Origin: Brachybacterium tyrofermentans
GTDB lineage: Bacteria > Actinomycetota > Actinomycetes > Actinomycetales > Dermabacteraceae
Assembly (NCBI RefSeq): GCF_014897585.1
Contig: NZ_JABUXW010000006.1
Location: 1-64,000 of the forward strand
Length of the DNA stretch: 64,000 nucleotides
Direction: 5' to 3'
Positions 7,903-16,367 of this stretch are shown piece after piece. Under the pieces are notes generated by a model that made no database searches, was not told where the DNA came from, and was given only the letters and a program-made list of their open reading frames with translations. How positions within the stretch are numbered: position 1 is the first letter of the stretch; every line of letters starts with the position of its first letter. Position numbers and translations under genes: made by a program.

Positions 7903-9471
7903 ATGCTGATGCCGACACCGCCAGAACCCGCCGAGGGGCCCACGAGCCCATCGGCGCATCTGGCTGAGCTGCATGCCGGCGGCCCGCGGGCGATGGCCGA
8001 ATTCCTCGGCGACGTCGGCTTCCTCCTCGGCTCGATCGCCTCTGGTCCCGAGGCGATGTTCGCGGTGGAGGAACGCGGGCGGGACACCTTCGTGCATCTT
8101 CTGCGCAGCGTGCAGGAGGTGCGCGCCGCCCTCGACACGGTCGAGGCGCGGACCCTGGTCTCCATCGGGGACGCGACCAGGCACGAGCAGGTTCGCAGTG
8201 CGCAGGATTCCGTGGGCCATGAGCTCTCCGCGATGCCTCCGCTCGAGGAGCTGCACGGCAGGGCTGACGGAAAGACCCGTCGGGACATCTCGCTCATGAC
8301 CAGGAGATCCCCGTCGGGCGCCGGGCGCACCATGGCCTCCGCGCGGCGGCTCGTGGAGTCCATGCCCACCCTGCTCGAGGCGATGGCGTCGGGGCAGGCC
8401 GCAACGGACTCCGTCTACGCGGCCGCCGAGGCGACCGGTGTTCTGGATGATGATCAGCGCGCGCAGGTCGATGCGCTCCTCGGGGAGCGCCTGCCGGACC
8501 TCGACGGAGCGGGCACGCGGCGATGGAAGCAGGCTGTCGCGCTGGCAATCGGGGGCCTGGATCCCGAGGGCGAGGCGCTCCGGCACCGCCGCGCCCGGAA
8601 GCAGCGCCACGTCACCTTCACCCCCGGTGCCCACGGGATGGCCACGATCAGCGCCTATATGCCGGCGATCGAAGCGCGCCTCATCCACAAGAGGCTGACG
8701 CTCGAGGCCGAGCGGCGTGTGGTCGCCGGGAAGAAGGGTCCGCATGGCGCGCACATGGCCGATGTGCTGCACGATGCCGTGCTCGCGCCCGAGAACGGCG
8801 CAGGACAGGTGACGCTCGATGTCGGCGTGATCATCACCGACCGAGCGCTCTTCCACCCAGGCAGCGGAGACGTCGCCCAGATCGAGGGATACGGCGCAGT
8901 CCCGGCGGACGCGGTCCGTGCCCAGTTGCTCGCCGTCACGGCGGATCCCGCCCACTCCCAGGAGGACCCGTTCGGTGCAGACGGCCCCGCGATCCGTGCG
9001 GTGATCCGCCGGCTGTACACACACCCCGCCACCGGTGAGCTGGTCGCCAAGGACTCCCGCGCCCGAGCCTTCCCAGCGGCCATGGCTCGCTTCCTGACCT
9101 GGCGCGATACGTCCTGCAGAGGGCCCTTCTGCAATGCCTCGATCCGTCAGCACGACCATGTCACTCCCTCTGCACGAGGCGGCCCCACGAGCTTGGACAA
9201 CGGGCAGGACGCCTGCGCGCACTGCAACCAGAAGGAGGAGGACGCGCTCGCCGTGGAGCGCGTCGAGGATCCTGAGCGGCCGGGCCATCGCGTCGCCTGG
9301 ACCGGGTACGGCGGCACGACGCGGACCACGACCCCGTCCCCGCTCATCGAGCCGGAGCGCAGCACCTGGCGTGATGCGACGGGCGGCTCCCGCATGGCCG
9401 ATCCGGCACCGGACGGCGCCAGCACAGCCGACGCGACTCCGGACGACGAGTGCGGTGAGGACCCGCCCTGA
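7903..9471 (+). CDS. DUF222 and HNH endonuclease domain protein
   Basis: This 522-residue protein has the DUF222-HNH layout (the REP13E12-like family) that is multicopy in many actinobacteria. The N-terminal 330 residues are helical and match the DUF222 pattern, including VEARTLVSIGDATRHEQ. The HNH motif spans about residues 404-444: CRGPFCNASIRQHDHV, then GGPTSLDNG, then CAHCNQKEE. It provides two Cys pairs for structural zinc plus the HDH and Asn catalytic positions, so the nuclease should be active. The tail is polar. The cellular role of this family is not settled, and mobility has been suggested. No partner genes or inverted repeats are seen at its borders. Confidence 0.9.
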   Translation: MLMPTPPEPAEGPTSPSAHLAELHAGGPRAMAEFLGDVGFLLGSIASGPEAMFAVEERGRDTFVHLLRSVQEVRAALDTVEARTLVSIGDATRHEQVRSAQDSVGHELSAMPPLEELHGRADGKTRRDISLMTRRSPSGAGRTMASARRLVESMPTLLEAMASGQAATDSVYAAAEATGVLDDDQRAQVDALLGERLPDLDGAGTRRWKQAVALAIGGLDPEGEALRHRRARKQRHVTFTPGAHGMATISAYMPAIEARLIHKRLTLEAERRVVAGKKGPHGAHMADVLHDAVLAPENGAGQVTLDVGVIITDRALFHPGSGDVAQIEGYGAVPADAVRAQLLAVTADPAHSQEDPFGADGPAIRAVIRRLYTHPATGELVAKDSRARAFPAAMARFLTWRDTSCRGPFCNASIRQHDHVTPSARGGPTSLDNGQDACAHCNQKEEDALAVERVEDPERPGHRVAWTGYGGTTRTTTPSPLIEPERSTWRDATGGSRMADPAPDGASTADATPDDECGEDPP

Positions 9472-9501
9472 ACGAGGGGTGATCCGACAGGCCAATCTCA
9501 G

Positions 9502-9507
9502 TAGGCT
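9502..9507 (+). promoter_or_regulatory. -10 element TAGGCT, leaderless start at 9514
   Basis: TAGGCT, six bases, then ATG 9514. No ribosome binding site is present. Confidence 0.55.
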
Positions 9508-9513
9508 GATGCG

Positions 9514-9810
9514 ATGATCCGACACACCGTCTCCTTCACCCTCGTGCACGCTCCCGATTCCGCGGAGGAGCACGAGTTCCTCACCAGCGCACCGGCCCTG
9601 CTGCGCGCGATCGACGGGGTGCAGGACTTCGTCGTCTCCCGGCAGGTCAGCCCGAAGAGCAGCTACCGCTTCCAGTTCGCGATGAGCTTCGAGGATCAGG
9701 CCGCCTACGCCGCCTACGACCAGAGCGACGCCCACCAGGAGTTCGTCGCCACCCGGTGGCAGAGCGAGGTCACCGAGTTCGAAGAGCTCGACTTCGTCGC
9801 CTACCCCTGA
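9514..9810 (+). CDS. Dabb-family (stress-responsive alpha/beta barrel) protein
   Basis: The 98-residue product matches the dimeric alpha/beta barrel (Dabb) family. It opens with MIRHTVSFTL, contains the DFVVSRQVSPKSSYRFQFAM strand-turn-strand, and keeps the DAHQEF motif (HxxF) in the second helix. Family members range from stress proteins to ring cyclases in secondary metabolism, so no reaction can be assigned. Its TGA overlaps the ATG of the next gene. Confidence 0.85.
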   Translation: MIRHTVSFTLVHAPDSAEEHEFLTSAPALLRAIDGVQDFVVSRQVSPKSSYRFQFAMSFEDQAAYAAYDQSDAHQEFVATRWQSEVTEFEELDFVAYP

Positions 9811-10367
9811 TGAACCCAGGCGGTCGGGACTCGCTGGGAACGGCACGGACGGAGCTGCGCCCGATGCGCGAGACCGTGCGCGGGCGAAAGATGCTGTGGG
9901 AACGGATCTCGCTCGCCATCTTGACCCTGCTGGCCCTCGGGGCCGCGCTGGTGCTGATCGTGGTGGGGGCGCTTCGCGCCGACGGTGCTCTGGCCATCAC
10001 GGGAGTCGTCGTCGGTGTGGTGTGTGTGCCGATGTTCGCCTACGTCGCACTGCTGGCAGTCGGCGCATTGCGCACCACGGTCACGGTGCACGACGAGGGC
10101 CTGTCTCTGCGGCAGACCTGGGGCGCTCGCCCTGTCGTCCTCTGGCGCGATGTCCGCGCCGTCGAACCCGCGCGCGCCGCGCACGGCTCGTGCCGCGTCG
10201 CCGTGCACCAGCGCAGCGGCGAGATCGTCATGCCTGACCGGCTGAACCTCCTGCTTCCCGGCGGGACCGCCGACGAACTCGCCCAGCACCCCGACGTGCA
10301 GACCGTGGTGGAGCACTACGTGCGATGGTGCGAGCTCCACGGCGTGCCGCCCCGGTTCGCCGCCTGA
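9810..10367 (+). CDS. Membrane protein with PH-like domain
   Basis: The 185-residue product has two membrane helices near residues 35-80 (ISLAILTLLALGAALVLIVV and GVVVGVVCVPMFAYVALLAV). These are followed by a PH-like beta domain with TTVTVHDEGLSLRQTWGARPVVLWRDV, as in actinobacterial bacterial-PH membrane proteins. I chose ATG 9810 because it overlaps the upstream TGA (TGATG). ATG 9864 is an alternative start without the basic leader. Function is unknown. Confidence 0.75.
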   Translation: MNPGGRDSLGTARTELRPMRETVRGRKMLWERISLAILTLLALGAALVLIVVGALRADGALAITGVVVGVVCVPMFAYVALLAVGALRTTVTVHDEGLSLRQTWGARPVVLWRDVRAVEPARAAHGSCRVAVHQRSGEIVMPDRLNLLLPGGTADELAQHPDVQTVVEHYVRWCELHGVPPRFAA

Positions 10368-10402
10368 TCCCGTCCGGCCAACGGCCCTGCCCCATACCGG
10401 TA

Positions 10403-10448
10403 CAGGCACCGGCCCTCCCCTCGGTGATGAGGAGAGGGCCGGTGCCTG
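10403..10448. terminator. Strong bidirectional hairpin
   Basis: A perfect 15-bp stem (CAGGCACCGGCCCTC at 10403-10417, complement at 10434-10448) sits between two convergent genes, so it should stop transcription from both sides. Confidence 0.85.
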
Positions 10449-10498
10449 TGCGTGAGAGCCTGGCCGATGCGCCGTCGGACCAGGGCTCCGGGGCCTGC

Positions 10499-11440
10499 TC
10501 AGGACTTCACAGCGCCCTGGGTGAGACCGGAGATCACCCACTTCTGGGTGAGGATGTAGACCACGACCGCTGGAGCCATCGCCATCAGGTACGACGCGAA
10601 GGCGATGTTGTAATTGTTGCTGAACTGGGTCTGGAACATCTGCTGCAGCACAGGGAGCGTCTGCAGCTCGGGATTCGTGGTGATCAGGCTCGGCATCATG
10701 AAGTCGTTCCACGAGCCCAGGAACGCGAAGATCCCCACCGTGGCGGACATCGGCGCGAGCAGCGGGAAGATCAGCCGCGCGAAGACCTGCCAGGTGGTGG
10801 CGCCGTCCACCCGCATCGACTCCTCGAGCGAGAGGGGGATGGAGCGCAGGAACGCCGTGAACAGCAGCGTGTTGAACGCGAGCGCGAACACGATGTGCAG
10901 GATCGCCACGCCGAGCGGGTTGTCCAGCCCCACGATGCCGGTCAGCTTCACCTGCGGCAGCGCCACCACCGGGAACGGGATGAACATCGCGGCCAGCAGG
11001 TAGAAGAACGACCAGCGGAACAGCCGACGGTCCCAGTTGCGCACGATCGCGAACGCGGCGAGCGAGGAGATGAGGATCTCTCCGGCCACGGAGATCGCCG
11101 TGATGAAGGCGGAGATCGCCAGGCCGCGCGGGAAGTTCGTCAGCTGCCAGGCCTCACGGAACCCCTCGAGGGAGAAGGGCGCGGGCAGGGAGAATGCGGA
11201 GCCGTCGACGGCCTGAGCGGTCGTCTTCAGCGACATGTTCACGGTGACCAGCAGCGGGACCAGCACCGCGAGCGAGCACACGATGAGGATCGCGGTGAGC
11301 GGCCAGTTGAAGCGGTCGGTGCCGATCCCGCTGCGCCGGCCCGGGCGGCGCGTGGACGGCGTGCGTCCCGACGCTCCGGAGGTGGACCGATCCGAGGCGG
11401 GGGTGGAGGAGACAGGGGTGGAGGACTGGGTGGTGCTCAT
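10499..11440 (-). CDS. Carbohydrate ABC transporter permease, MalG type
   Basis: This 313-residue inner-membrane subunit of a CUT1-type sugar importer has a disordered Ser/Thr-rich N-terminus. Six membrane helices follow. The cytoplasmic EAA loop is visible as EESMRVDGATTWQVFARLIFPLLAP, which docks onto the ATPase. ATG 11440 overlaps the TGA of the upstream permease gene (ATGA), showing translational coupling. No ATPase gene is in the locus, so it probably uses a shared MsiK-type ATPase encoded elsewhere. Confidence 0.92.
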   Translation of the reverse strand: MSTTQSSTPVSSTPASDRSTSGASGRTPSTRRPGRRSGIGTDRFNWPLTAILIVCSLAVLVPLLVTVNMSLKTTAQAVDGSAFSLPAPFSLEGFREAWQLTNFPRGLAISAFITAISVAGEILISSLAAFAIVRNWDRRLFRWSFFYLLAAMFIPFPVVALPQVKLTGIVGLDNPLGVAILHIVFALAFNTLLFTAFLRSIPLSLEESMRVDGATTWQVFARLIFPLLAPMSATVGIFAFLGSWNDFMMPSLITTNPELQTLPVLQQMFQTQFSNNYNIAFASYLMAMAPAVVVYILTQKWVISGLTQGAVKS

Positions 11441-12393
11441 GCTCCGAAGCTCGCTTTCCCGGCGGTGAGCCGCAGCTGGAGGCCGGCAAGGATGATGGTG
11501 ATCAGGAAGAACACCGCGGCGTTCGCCATCTGATAGCCGTAGTCGCCGCCGCCGAAGCCCTTGAAGATCGACATCGCGATGGACGTGGTGGCGGTGCCCG
11601 GACCGCCGTCGGTGAGGCCCACGATCACGTCGTAGGCGTTGAGGAAGCCCTTGAAGCCCAGGATCGTGTTGATGAGGATGAAGCCGGAGACCATCGGCAA
11701 GGTGATGCGCCGCAGTCGCTGCCATCCCGAGGCACCGTCGATCGCGGCCGCTTCGTACAGCTCGGCCGGGATCGTGACCAGGCCGGCGATGTAGATGAGC
11801 ATCGCGCCGGGGATCGCGGACCAGGCCGTCACGATCACGATGCCGAGCCAGGCCAGGTTCTCGTTGGCGAGGATCGACTCCGAGAGCACCCCGATGCCGA
11901 GCGTCTGGCCCAGGGCGGGCAGCGAGTTCGACAGCAGGAACTTGAAGACGAACGCGATGATGATCCCCGAGATGACCATCGGGATCACGAAGATGGTGCG
12001 CAGCGCCGTCTGGAAGCGGATCTTCGCGGTGAGCATGACCGCGAGGGCGAAGGCGATGATGTTCACGACGATCACCGTGATCAGGGCGAAGCCCAGCGTG
12101 AACACATAGGCGCTGAGGATGTTCGGGTCCTGGAACAGCGCGATGTAGTTGCGCAGTCCGATGAACTCGTAGTCCCCGAAGCCCACGGAGTTCGTGAAGC
12201 TGTAGAAGAAGCCGACGACGGCCGGCAGCGTGATCACCAGGGTGAAGATCACCAGGGCGGGGAAGAGGAAGGCGTAGTAGACCGGGTCGACCTTGCGTCG
12301 GGGTCGGCTCTGCACGGGGGCGGGGGAGTCCGCTGGGCGAGCGGCAGGCTCGCCCTCACGGGTCCTCGGGGCGGGAGATGTCTGCGCTGACAT
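11437..12393 (-). CDS. Carbohydrate ABC transporter permease, MalF type
   Basis: This is a 318-residue permease with six predicted helices. The EAA loop ELYEAAAIDGASGWQRLRRITLPM marks it as the MalF/UgpA-type partner of the downstream MalG-type permease. The N-terminal 35 residues are polar and Pro/Arg-rich. AAGGACG precedes ATG 12393. It lies 36 bases after the binding-protein gene and shares its operon. Confidence 0.92.
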   Translation of the reverse strand: MSAQTSPAPRTREGEPAARPADSPAPVQSRPRRKVDPVYYAFLFPALVIFTLVITLPAVVGFFYSFTNSVGFGDYEFIGLRNYIALFQDPNILSAYVFTLGFALITVIVVNIIAFALAVMLTAKIRFQTALRTIFVIPMVISGIIIAFVFKFLLSNSLPALGQTLGIGVLSESILANENLAWLGIVIVTAWSAIPGAMLIYIAGLVTIPAELYEAAAIDGASGWQRLRRITLPMVSGFILINTILGFKGFLNAYDVIVGLTDGGPGTATTSIAMSIFKGFGGGDYGYQMANAAVFFLITIILAGLQLRLTAGKASFGA

Positions 12394-12429
12394 GGTGGGC
12401 GTCCTTGGGGTCGACGGCGGATGGGCCGC

Positions 12430-13710
12430 TCAGGCGCGGTAGGCGAGCCGGGCGAAGTCGGAATCGATCTGAGCGAGGATCGGCTCAGGATCCGCTCCGA
12501 ACACGATCGACTGGAGATAGTTCGGGAACGGGATCGTGGGCGGCACGAACTGCGAGGCACCCATGTAGAAGCGGCCGTCGTCGTAGTACGGCTGCATCTC
12601 GGAGATGCGCGGATCGCTCACCTTCGGCGCGTCATCCGTGGTGGAGAACGCCAGGGCCAGCTCGTTGTAGGGGAACTGGATCTCCGGGAGCATCAGGTGC
12701 TGGAGGAACTCCCGGGCGCCTTCCTTCTCGTCGGCCTGCTCCGGGATCCACAGCGACAGGTCGATGTTCACGCGGATCTTCAGATCCTCGGGATCATCCG
12801 TCGCCGGAAGCGGGAACGATCCCAGCTCGACGTCCGTGCCGGCCTTCTCGATCTCCACCAGCGCCCAGGGGCCCTGGAGGTACATGGCGGCCTCGCCCTT
12901 CGCCATCGCCGTGTTGCCGTCGCCGTAGCTGCGGCTGGAGGCGTCCTCGTTGAAGTAGGGCAGCAGTTCGAGCATCTGCTGGACCGGCTCGAGCAGGGTC
13001 TTCTGGAACGACACCTCGGAATCGGGGCCGACGTCCTCGCCGATCTCGTTGAGCTGGGTGAAGAACTCCCGCACGTCGACCCGGCCGCCGATGACGTAGT
13101 CGAACAGTCCCTGCGTGATCGTCCACAGCTCGGGGAAGGTGCCGTAGATCGGGGTGACGTCGGCGGCGAGCAGGTCCTCGCACACCGAGAGCAGCTCGTC
13201 CCAGGTGGTGGGGACCTCCAGGCCGTTGTCCGCGAAGATCTGCTTGTTGTAGATGACGGAGGAGGCCGCGACGGAGTAGGGGATCACGCTGGTGCGCCCC
13301 TCGTACCCGGGGTACCAGTCCACCAGGTCCAGCACGTCGTCGCGGACCATGCCGGCCTCGGGGAGGTCCGAGAGGTCCGACAGGGCGCCGCGCGCCATGA
13401 AGCGGTTCATGTCGAGGTTGTAGTTCTGCAGGGCGAGATCCGGCGGGTTGGAGCGCACGAACCCGGCCTGCAGGTTCGTCGCCACATCGTGGATGTAGGT
13501 GTAGTCCGACTGCTCGGCGTTGAACTCGCTGACCAGCTCGCGGAAGTGCGAGATCACCTCGCGCTTGGACTGGTAGAAGGTCACGCGTGAGCGGCCCGAT
13601 GAGCTGCAGCCCGCGAGCCCGCCGGTGGCGAGCACGCCGGCGGCGCCGGCTCCCGCGGTGAGCAGGGAGCGACGGGTCGGGCGACCGGTGCTGAAGGGTC
13701 TGGGTGACAA
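12430..13710 (-). CDS. Extracellular sugar-binding lipoprotein (family 1)
   Basis: This 426-residue substrate-binding protein of the ABC sugar importer has an N-terminus carrying twin arginines (TRRSLLTAG) and a lipobox ending LAGC with Cys35. It is therefore a lipoprotein, possibly exported by Tat. The body shows family-1 features such as PPDLALQNYN, YNKQIFADNGLEVPTTWDEL and GEAAMYLQGPWAL. The start is TTG 13710, behind GAGGAG at good spacing. It is the first gene of the operon and is divergent from the ROK regulator across a dyad-rich promoter region. The sugar cannot be named from the sequence. Confidence 0.92.
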   Translation of the reverse strand: MSPRPFSTGRPTRRSLLTAGAGAAGVLATGGLAGCSSSGRSRVTFYQSKREVISHFRELVSEFNAEQSDYTYIHDVATNLQAGFVRSNPPDLALQNYNLDMNRFMARGALSDLSDLPEAGMVRDDVLDLVDWYPGYEGRTSVIPYSVAASSVIYNKQIFADNGLEVPTTWDELLSVCEDLLAADVTPIYGTFPELWTITQGLFDYVIGGRVDVREFFTQLNEIGEDVGPDSEVSFQKTLLEPVQQMLELLPYFNEDASSRSYGDGNTAMAKGEAAMYLQGPWALVEIEKAGTDVELGSFPLPATDDPEDLKIRVNIDLSLWIPEQADEKEGAREFLQHLMLPEIQFPYNELALAFSTTDDAPKVSDPRISEMQPYYDDGRFYMGASQFVPPTIPFPNYLQSIVFGADPEPILAQIDSDFARLAYRA

Positions 13711-13731
13711 CGGTGTCTCCTCGGCGGCATC

Positions 13732-13752
13732 GCAACTGGTAAATTCAGTTGC
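13732..13752. promoter_or_regulatory. Operator-like dyad between the sugar ABC operon and the ROK gene
   Basis: GCAACTG (13732-13738) and CAGTTGC (13746-13752) form a perfect 7-bp inverted repeat with a 7-bp AT-rich spacer. A second dyad, TAAAT (13740-13744) with ATTTA (13756-13760), overlaps it. The region is the most AT-rich in the area and lies between the divergent starts, so it is the likely ROK binding site. Confidence 0.65.
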
Positions 13753-13815
13753 TAGATTTAATGCTTGGAGAAAGTATGGTTGGCGTCACAGCGGACGTCA
13801 AGGAGGTGGGTGCAG

Positions 13816-15021
13816 GTGGGCATGAACGTGTCGACGAGCGTGCTGCGTCGTCTCAACATCGAGGCGCTGCTGCGCCACGCGTTCACCTCCGGGACCTTCA
13901 CCGCCGCCGAGGCCATGGATGCCACGAGCCTGACCCGAGCGACGGTGCTGGGACTGTGCGACGAGCTCACGGCGGCAGGCTGGATCGAGGAGGTCGAGGA
14001 CAGCCGCACCGCAGGCCTCTCGCGTCGCGGCCGGCCGGCGCGCCGTCACCGCCTGCGCAGCGGTGCCGGGCTCGTGATCGGCGTCGACGCCGGGCGCAGC
14101 GGCTACCGCGCGATGGCCGCGGACCTGCGCGGAACGGTCCTCGCCACCGGTCGGCGAGAGCTCGATCCGGATGTCGTGGACCGCGAGCTGCGCATCAGCA
14201 CCGTCCAGGATCTGGTGCGGGAGGTGCGCGAGGCGTCGGCCTCTGCGGCGCCCCTGCTCGTCACCGTGATCGGGATCCCGGCACCCGTCGACACCCGGGG
14301 GAGATCCCCGATCGACGTGGGCACCTTCTGGCGCCTGATGAACTCAGGCTTCCCCGAGCACCTCGCCGGCCGCGTCGTCGTGGAGAACGATGCGAACCTC
14401 AGCGCCCTGGCCGAGCACGGGCTGCACCCTGAGGCGAACATGGCCGCGCTGCTCGTGGGGGAGCGGGTCGGGGCCGGACTCATCGTCGACGGGCGTCTTC
14501 TGCACGGTGCGCTGGGCGGCGCGGGCGAGATGCGCTTCCTCGAGACGGTGCTCCAGGACGACATCGGCGCCGAGGGCGTGGGGTCGCTCGCTCGCCGCTG
14601 GACGCGCGAGGGCCTCGCCGCCGGGCGCGAGTCCCCCCTGCTCGCGGCGCTGCCTGCCGAGAGCCTCACCGCGGTCGACGTGTTCGCCGCCGCGCAGGCC
14701 GGGGACGCCCTCGCCCGGGACGTCCTGGACCGGATCGGTGAGCGCATCGCGCGGATCGCCGCCATCCTCGTGAGCCTGCTCGGCATCGAACGGATCGTCC
14801 TGGCCGGCGCCGTCGCCTCCTCCCTGGAGCCCGTGCTGGTCCGGGCCCGGGAGGTGCTCCCGGACATCGCCTACGCGCCGTTTCCCGAGCTGGTCGCGAG
14901 CGGTCTCGGACGCGACGCCGTCGTGCGCGGGGCGATCGAGCACGCCCTCTCGTGCCTGCGGGAGGACCCTCTGGAGCTCCTCGAGCTCCTCGAGCCCGCC
15001 GAGCTACCTGACAGTCCGTAG
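13816..15021 (+). CDS. ROK-family transcriptional regulator
   Basis: The 401-residue product has an N-terminal winged helix-turn-helix (about residues 8-65, including TAAEAMDATSLTRATVLGLCDEL). This is followed by a ROK sugar-kinase-like domain starting at GLVIGVDAGRSGYRAMAADL, with VVENDANLSALAEHG and GLIVDGRLLHGALGGAGEM. The Cys-rich zinc motif of many ROK proteins (CxCGxxGC) is absent. A strong AAGGAGGT ends 8 bases before GTG 13816, which is my chosen start; ATG 13822 is close and equally in frame. It probably represses the divergent sugar importer and responds to a sugar or sugar phosphate. Confidence 0.9.
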   Translation: MGMNVSTSVLRRLNIEALLRHAFTSGTFTAAEAMDATSLTRATVLGLCDELTAAGWIEEVEDSRTAGLSRRGRPARRHRLRSGAGLVIGVDAGRSGYRAMAADLRGTVLATGRRELDPDVVDRELRISTVQDLVREVREASASAAPLLVTVIGIPAPVDTRGRSPIDVGTFWRLMNSGFPEHLAGRVVVENDANLSALAEHGLHPEANMAALLVGERVGAGLIVDGRLLHGALGGAGEMRFLETVLQDDIGAEGVGSLARRWTREGLAAGRESPLLAALPAESLTAVDVFAAAQAGDALARDVLDRIGERIARIAAILVSLLGIERIVLAGAVASSLEPVLVRAREVLPDIAYAPFPELVASGLGRDAVVRGAIEHALSCLREDPLELLELLEPAELPDSP

Positions 15022-15028
15022 ATCTCCT

Positions 15029-15050
15029 CGCCCCCTCGCAGGAGGGGGCG
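15029..15050 (+). terminator. Hairpin after the ROK gene
   Basis: CGCCCCCTC (15029-15037) pairs with GAGGGGGCG (15042-15050) around a 4-base loop, 8 bases after the ROK stop. No T-run follows. Confidence 0.6.
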
Positions 15051-15088
15051 GGCACCCTTCGCACACGGTCCGGGACCTCCGGCCGACG

Positions 15089-15120
15089 CGAAGACCACCG
15101 AAGACCACCGAAGACCACCG
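15089..15120. repeat. Three tandem 10-bp units CGAAGACCAC
   Basis: Three identical copies at 15089-15098, 15099-15108 and 15109-15118 end just before the ribosome binding site of the oxidoreductase gene, so they lie in its leader or promoter. Confidence 0.85.
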
Positions 15121-15138
15121 ATGAGAGGACCACGCACG

Positions 15139-16251
15139 ATGACCGATGCACTTCAGACAGACGCCGCAGCACAGGGGAGCGACCGCCGACTGCGCGTCGG
15201 CGTGATCGGGCTGGGCTGGGCCGGCCAGCAGCACGTCGCCGCCTACGCCGCCGATCCCACCGTCGAGCTCGCCGCGCTCTCCGCGATGGAGGAGCACCTC
15301 CTGGCTCAGTTCGGCGACCTGCACGACGTGCCCGGCCGGTACCAGGACTGGCAGCAGATGATCGCCGAGGCCGACCTCGACGCCGTCTCCATCGCCACCC
15401 CGACGTTCCTGCACGCCCCGATGGCGATCGCCGCCCTCGAGGCAGGCCTGCACGTGATCACCGAGAAGCCGATGGCGGAGAGCGCCGACTCCGCCGCTCG
15501 CATGGTCGAGGCCGCGAACCGCGCCGGGCGCGTGCTGGACGTGTCCTTCAACCACCGCCAGCGCGGGGACGTCACCGCGCTCAAGCAGGTCGTGGACTCC
15601 GGCGTGCTCGGCTCGCTCTACTACGCCAAGACCGGCTGGATCCGCCGCCAGGGGATCCCGGGCCTGGGCACCTGGTTCACCAAGGCGAAGAGCTCCGGCG
15701 GCGGCGCCATGATGGACATCGGCATCCACATGCTCGACATGGCCCTGCACCTGATGGGCGAGCCGGAGGTGACCGCGGGGTCGGCCTCCACCCACGCCGA
15801 GTTCGGCCCGCTAGGCCGCGGCGGTTCCGGCTTCGGCATCTCCCAGGTCGAGGAGGGCGTGCCCTTCGAGGTCGAGGACCTCGCCACGGCCTTCCTGCGC
15901 CTCGAGGGCGGCGGCACGCTGCTGCTGGAGTCGAGCTGGGCGCAGTGGATCCCGCACGACCTCTGCTACGTCACGCTCTATGGGGCCGACGGCGGCGCCA
16001 CCATCGAGTGGGGCGGGCCCGAGGGGCCCAGCATCACCGTGTGGACCGAGGTCGCCGGGATGCCGGCCGTGCTGGAGCCCGTCGTCGGCGAGGACGGCCG
16101 CCACGCCGCCGCCGTCGCCGGCTTCCTGCAGAAGGTGCGCTCGGACAGCTGGGCCGAGCACAACGGGGCGCTCGCCCTGCGCCGCGCCGAGGTCATCGAC
16201 GCCTGCTACGCCTCCGCGAAGGCCGGGGCCGAGGTCGCGATCGGGGCCTGA
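15139..16251 (+). CDS. Gfo/Idh/MocA family NAD(P)-dependent oxidoreductase
   Basis: The 370-residue product has an N-terminal Rossmann fold with GVIGLGWAGQQHVAAYA and the family's EKP motif as HVITEKPMAESADSA near residue 110. The C-terminal substrate domain contains DIGIHMLDMALHLMGEPE. Such enzymes oxidise or reduce sugars and inositols. The start is ATG 15139, with GAGAGG ten bases upstream, rather than the ATG at 15121 that contains that site. It follows the ROK regulator and the divergent sugar importer, so it probably acts on the sugar they handle. Confidence 0.9.
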   Translation: MTDALQTDAAAQGSDRRLRVGVIGLGWAGQQHVAAYAADPTVELAALSAMEEHLLAQFGDLHDVPGRYQDWQQMIAEADLDAVSIATPTFLHAPMAIAALEAGLHVITEKPMAESADSAARMVEAANRAGRVLDVSFNHRQRGDVTALKQVVDSGVLGSLYYAKTGWIRRQGIPGLGTWFTKAKSSGGGAMMDIGIHMLDMALHLMGEPEVTAGSASTHAEFGPLGRGGSGFGISQVEEGVPFEVEDLATAFLRLEGGGTLLLESSWAQWIPHDLCYVTLYGADGGATIEWGGPEGPSITVWTEVAGMPAVLEPVVGEDGRHAAAVAGFLQKVRSDSWAEHNGALALRRAEVIDACYASAKAGAEVAIGA

Positions 16252-16287
16252 TCCTCTGCGGGCTGGGCCCGCCGAGCCTCACGAGCA

Positions 16288-16333
16288 CACGGCACGGGCC
16301 GATCGCGAACAGACGCGATCGGCCCGTGCCGTG
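16288..16333. terminator. Very strong bidirectional hairpin
   Basis: A 20-bp perfect stem (16288-16307 with 16314-16333) and a 6-base loop AACAGA lie between the convergent oxidoreductase and proX-like genes. Confidence 0.9.
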
Positions 16334-16367
16334 CGTGGTGGGGCGAGTGGTGGTGCGAGGGGAGCCC

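Noticed and set aside
7903..9471. Active mobile element around the DUF222/HNH gene
   Set aside because: No terminal inverted repeats, target duplications, transposase or intron features are visible at its borders.
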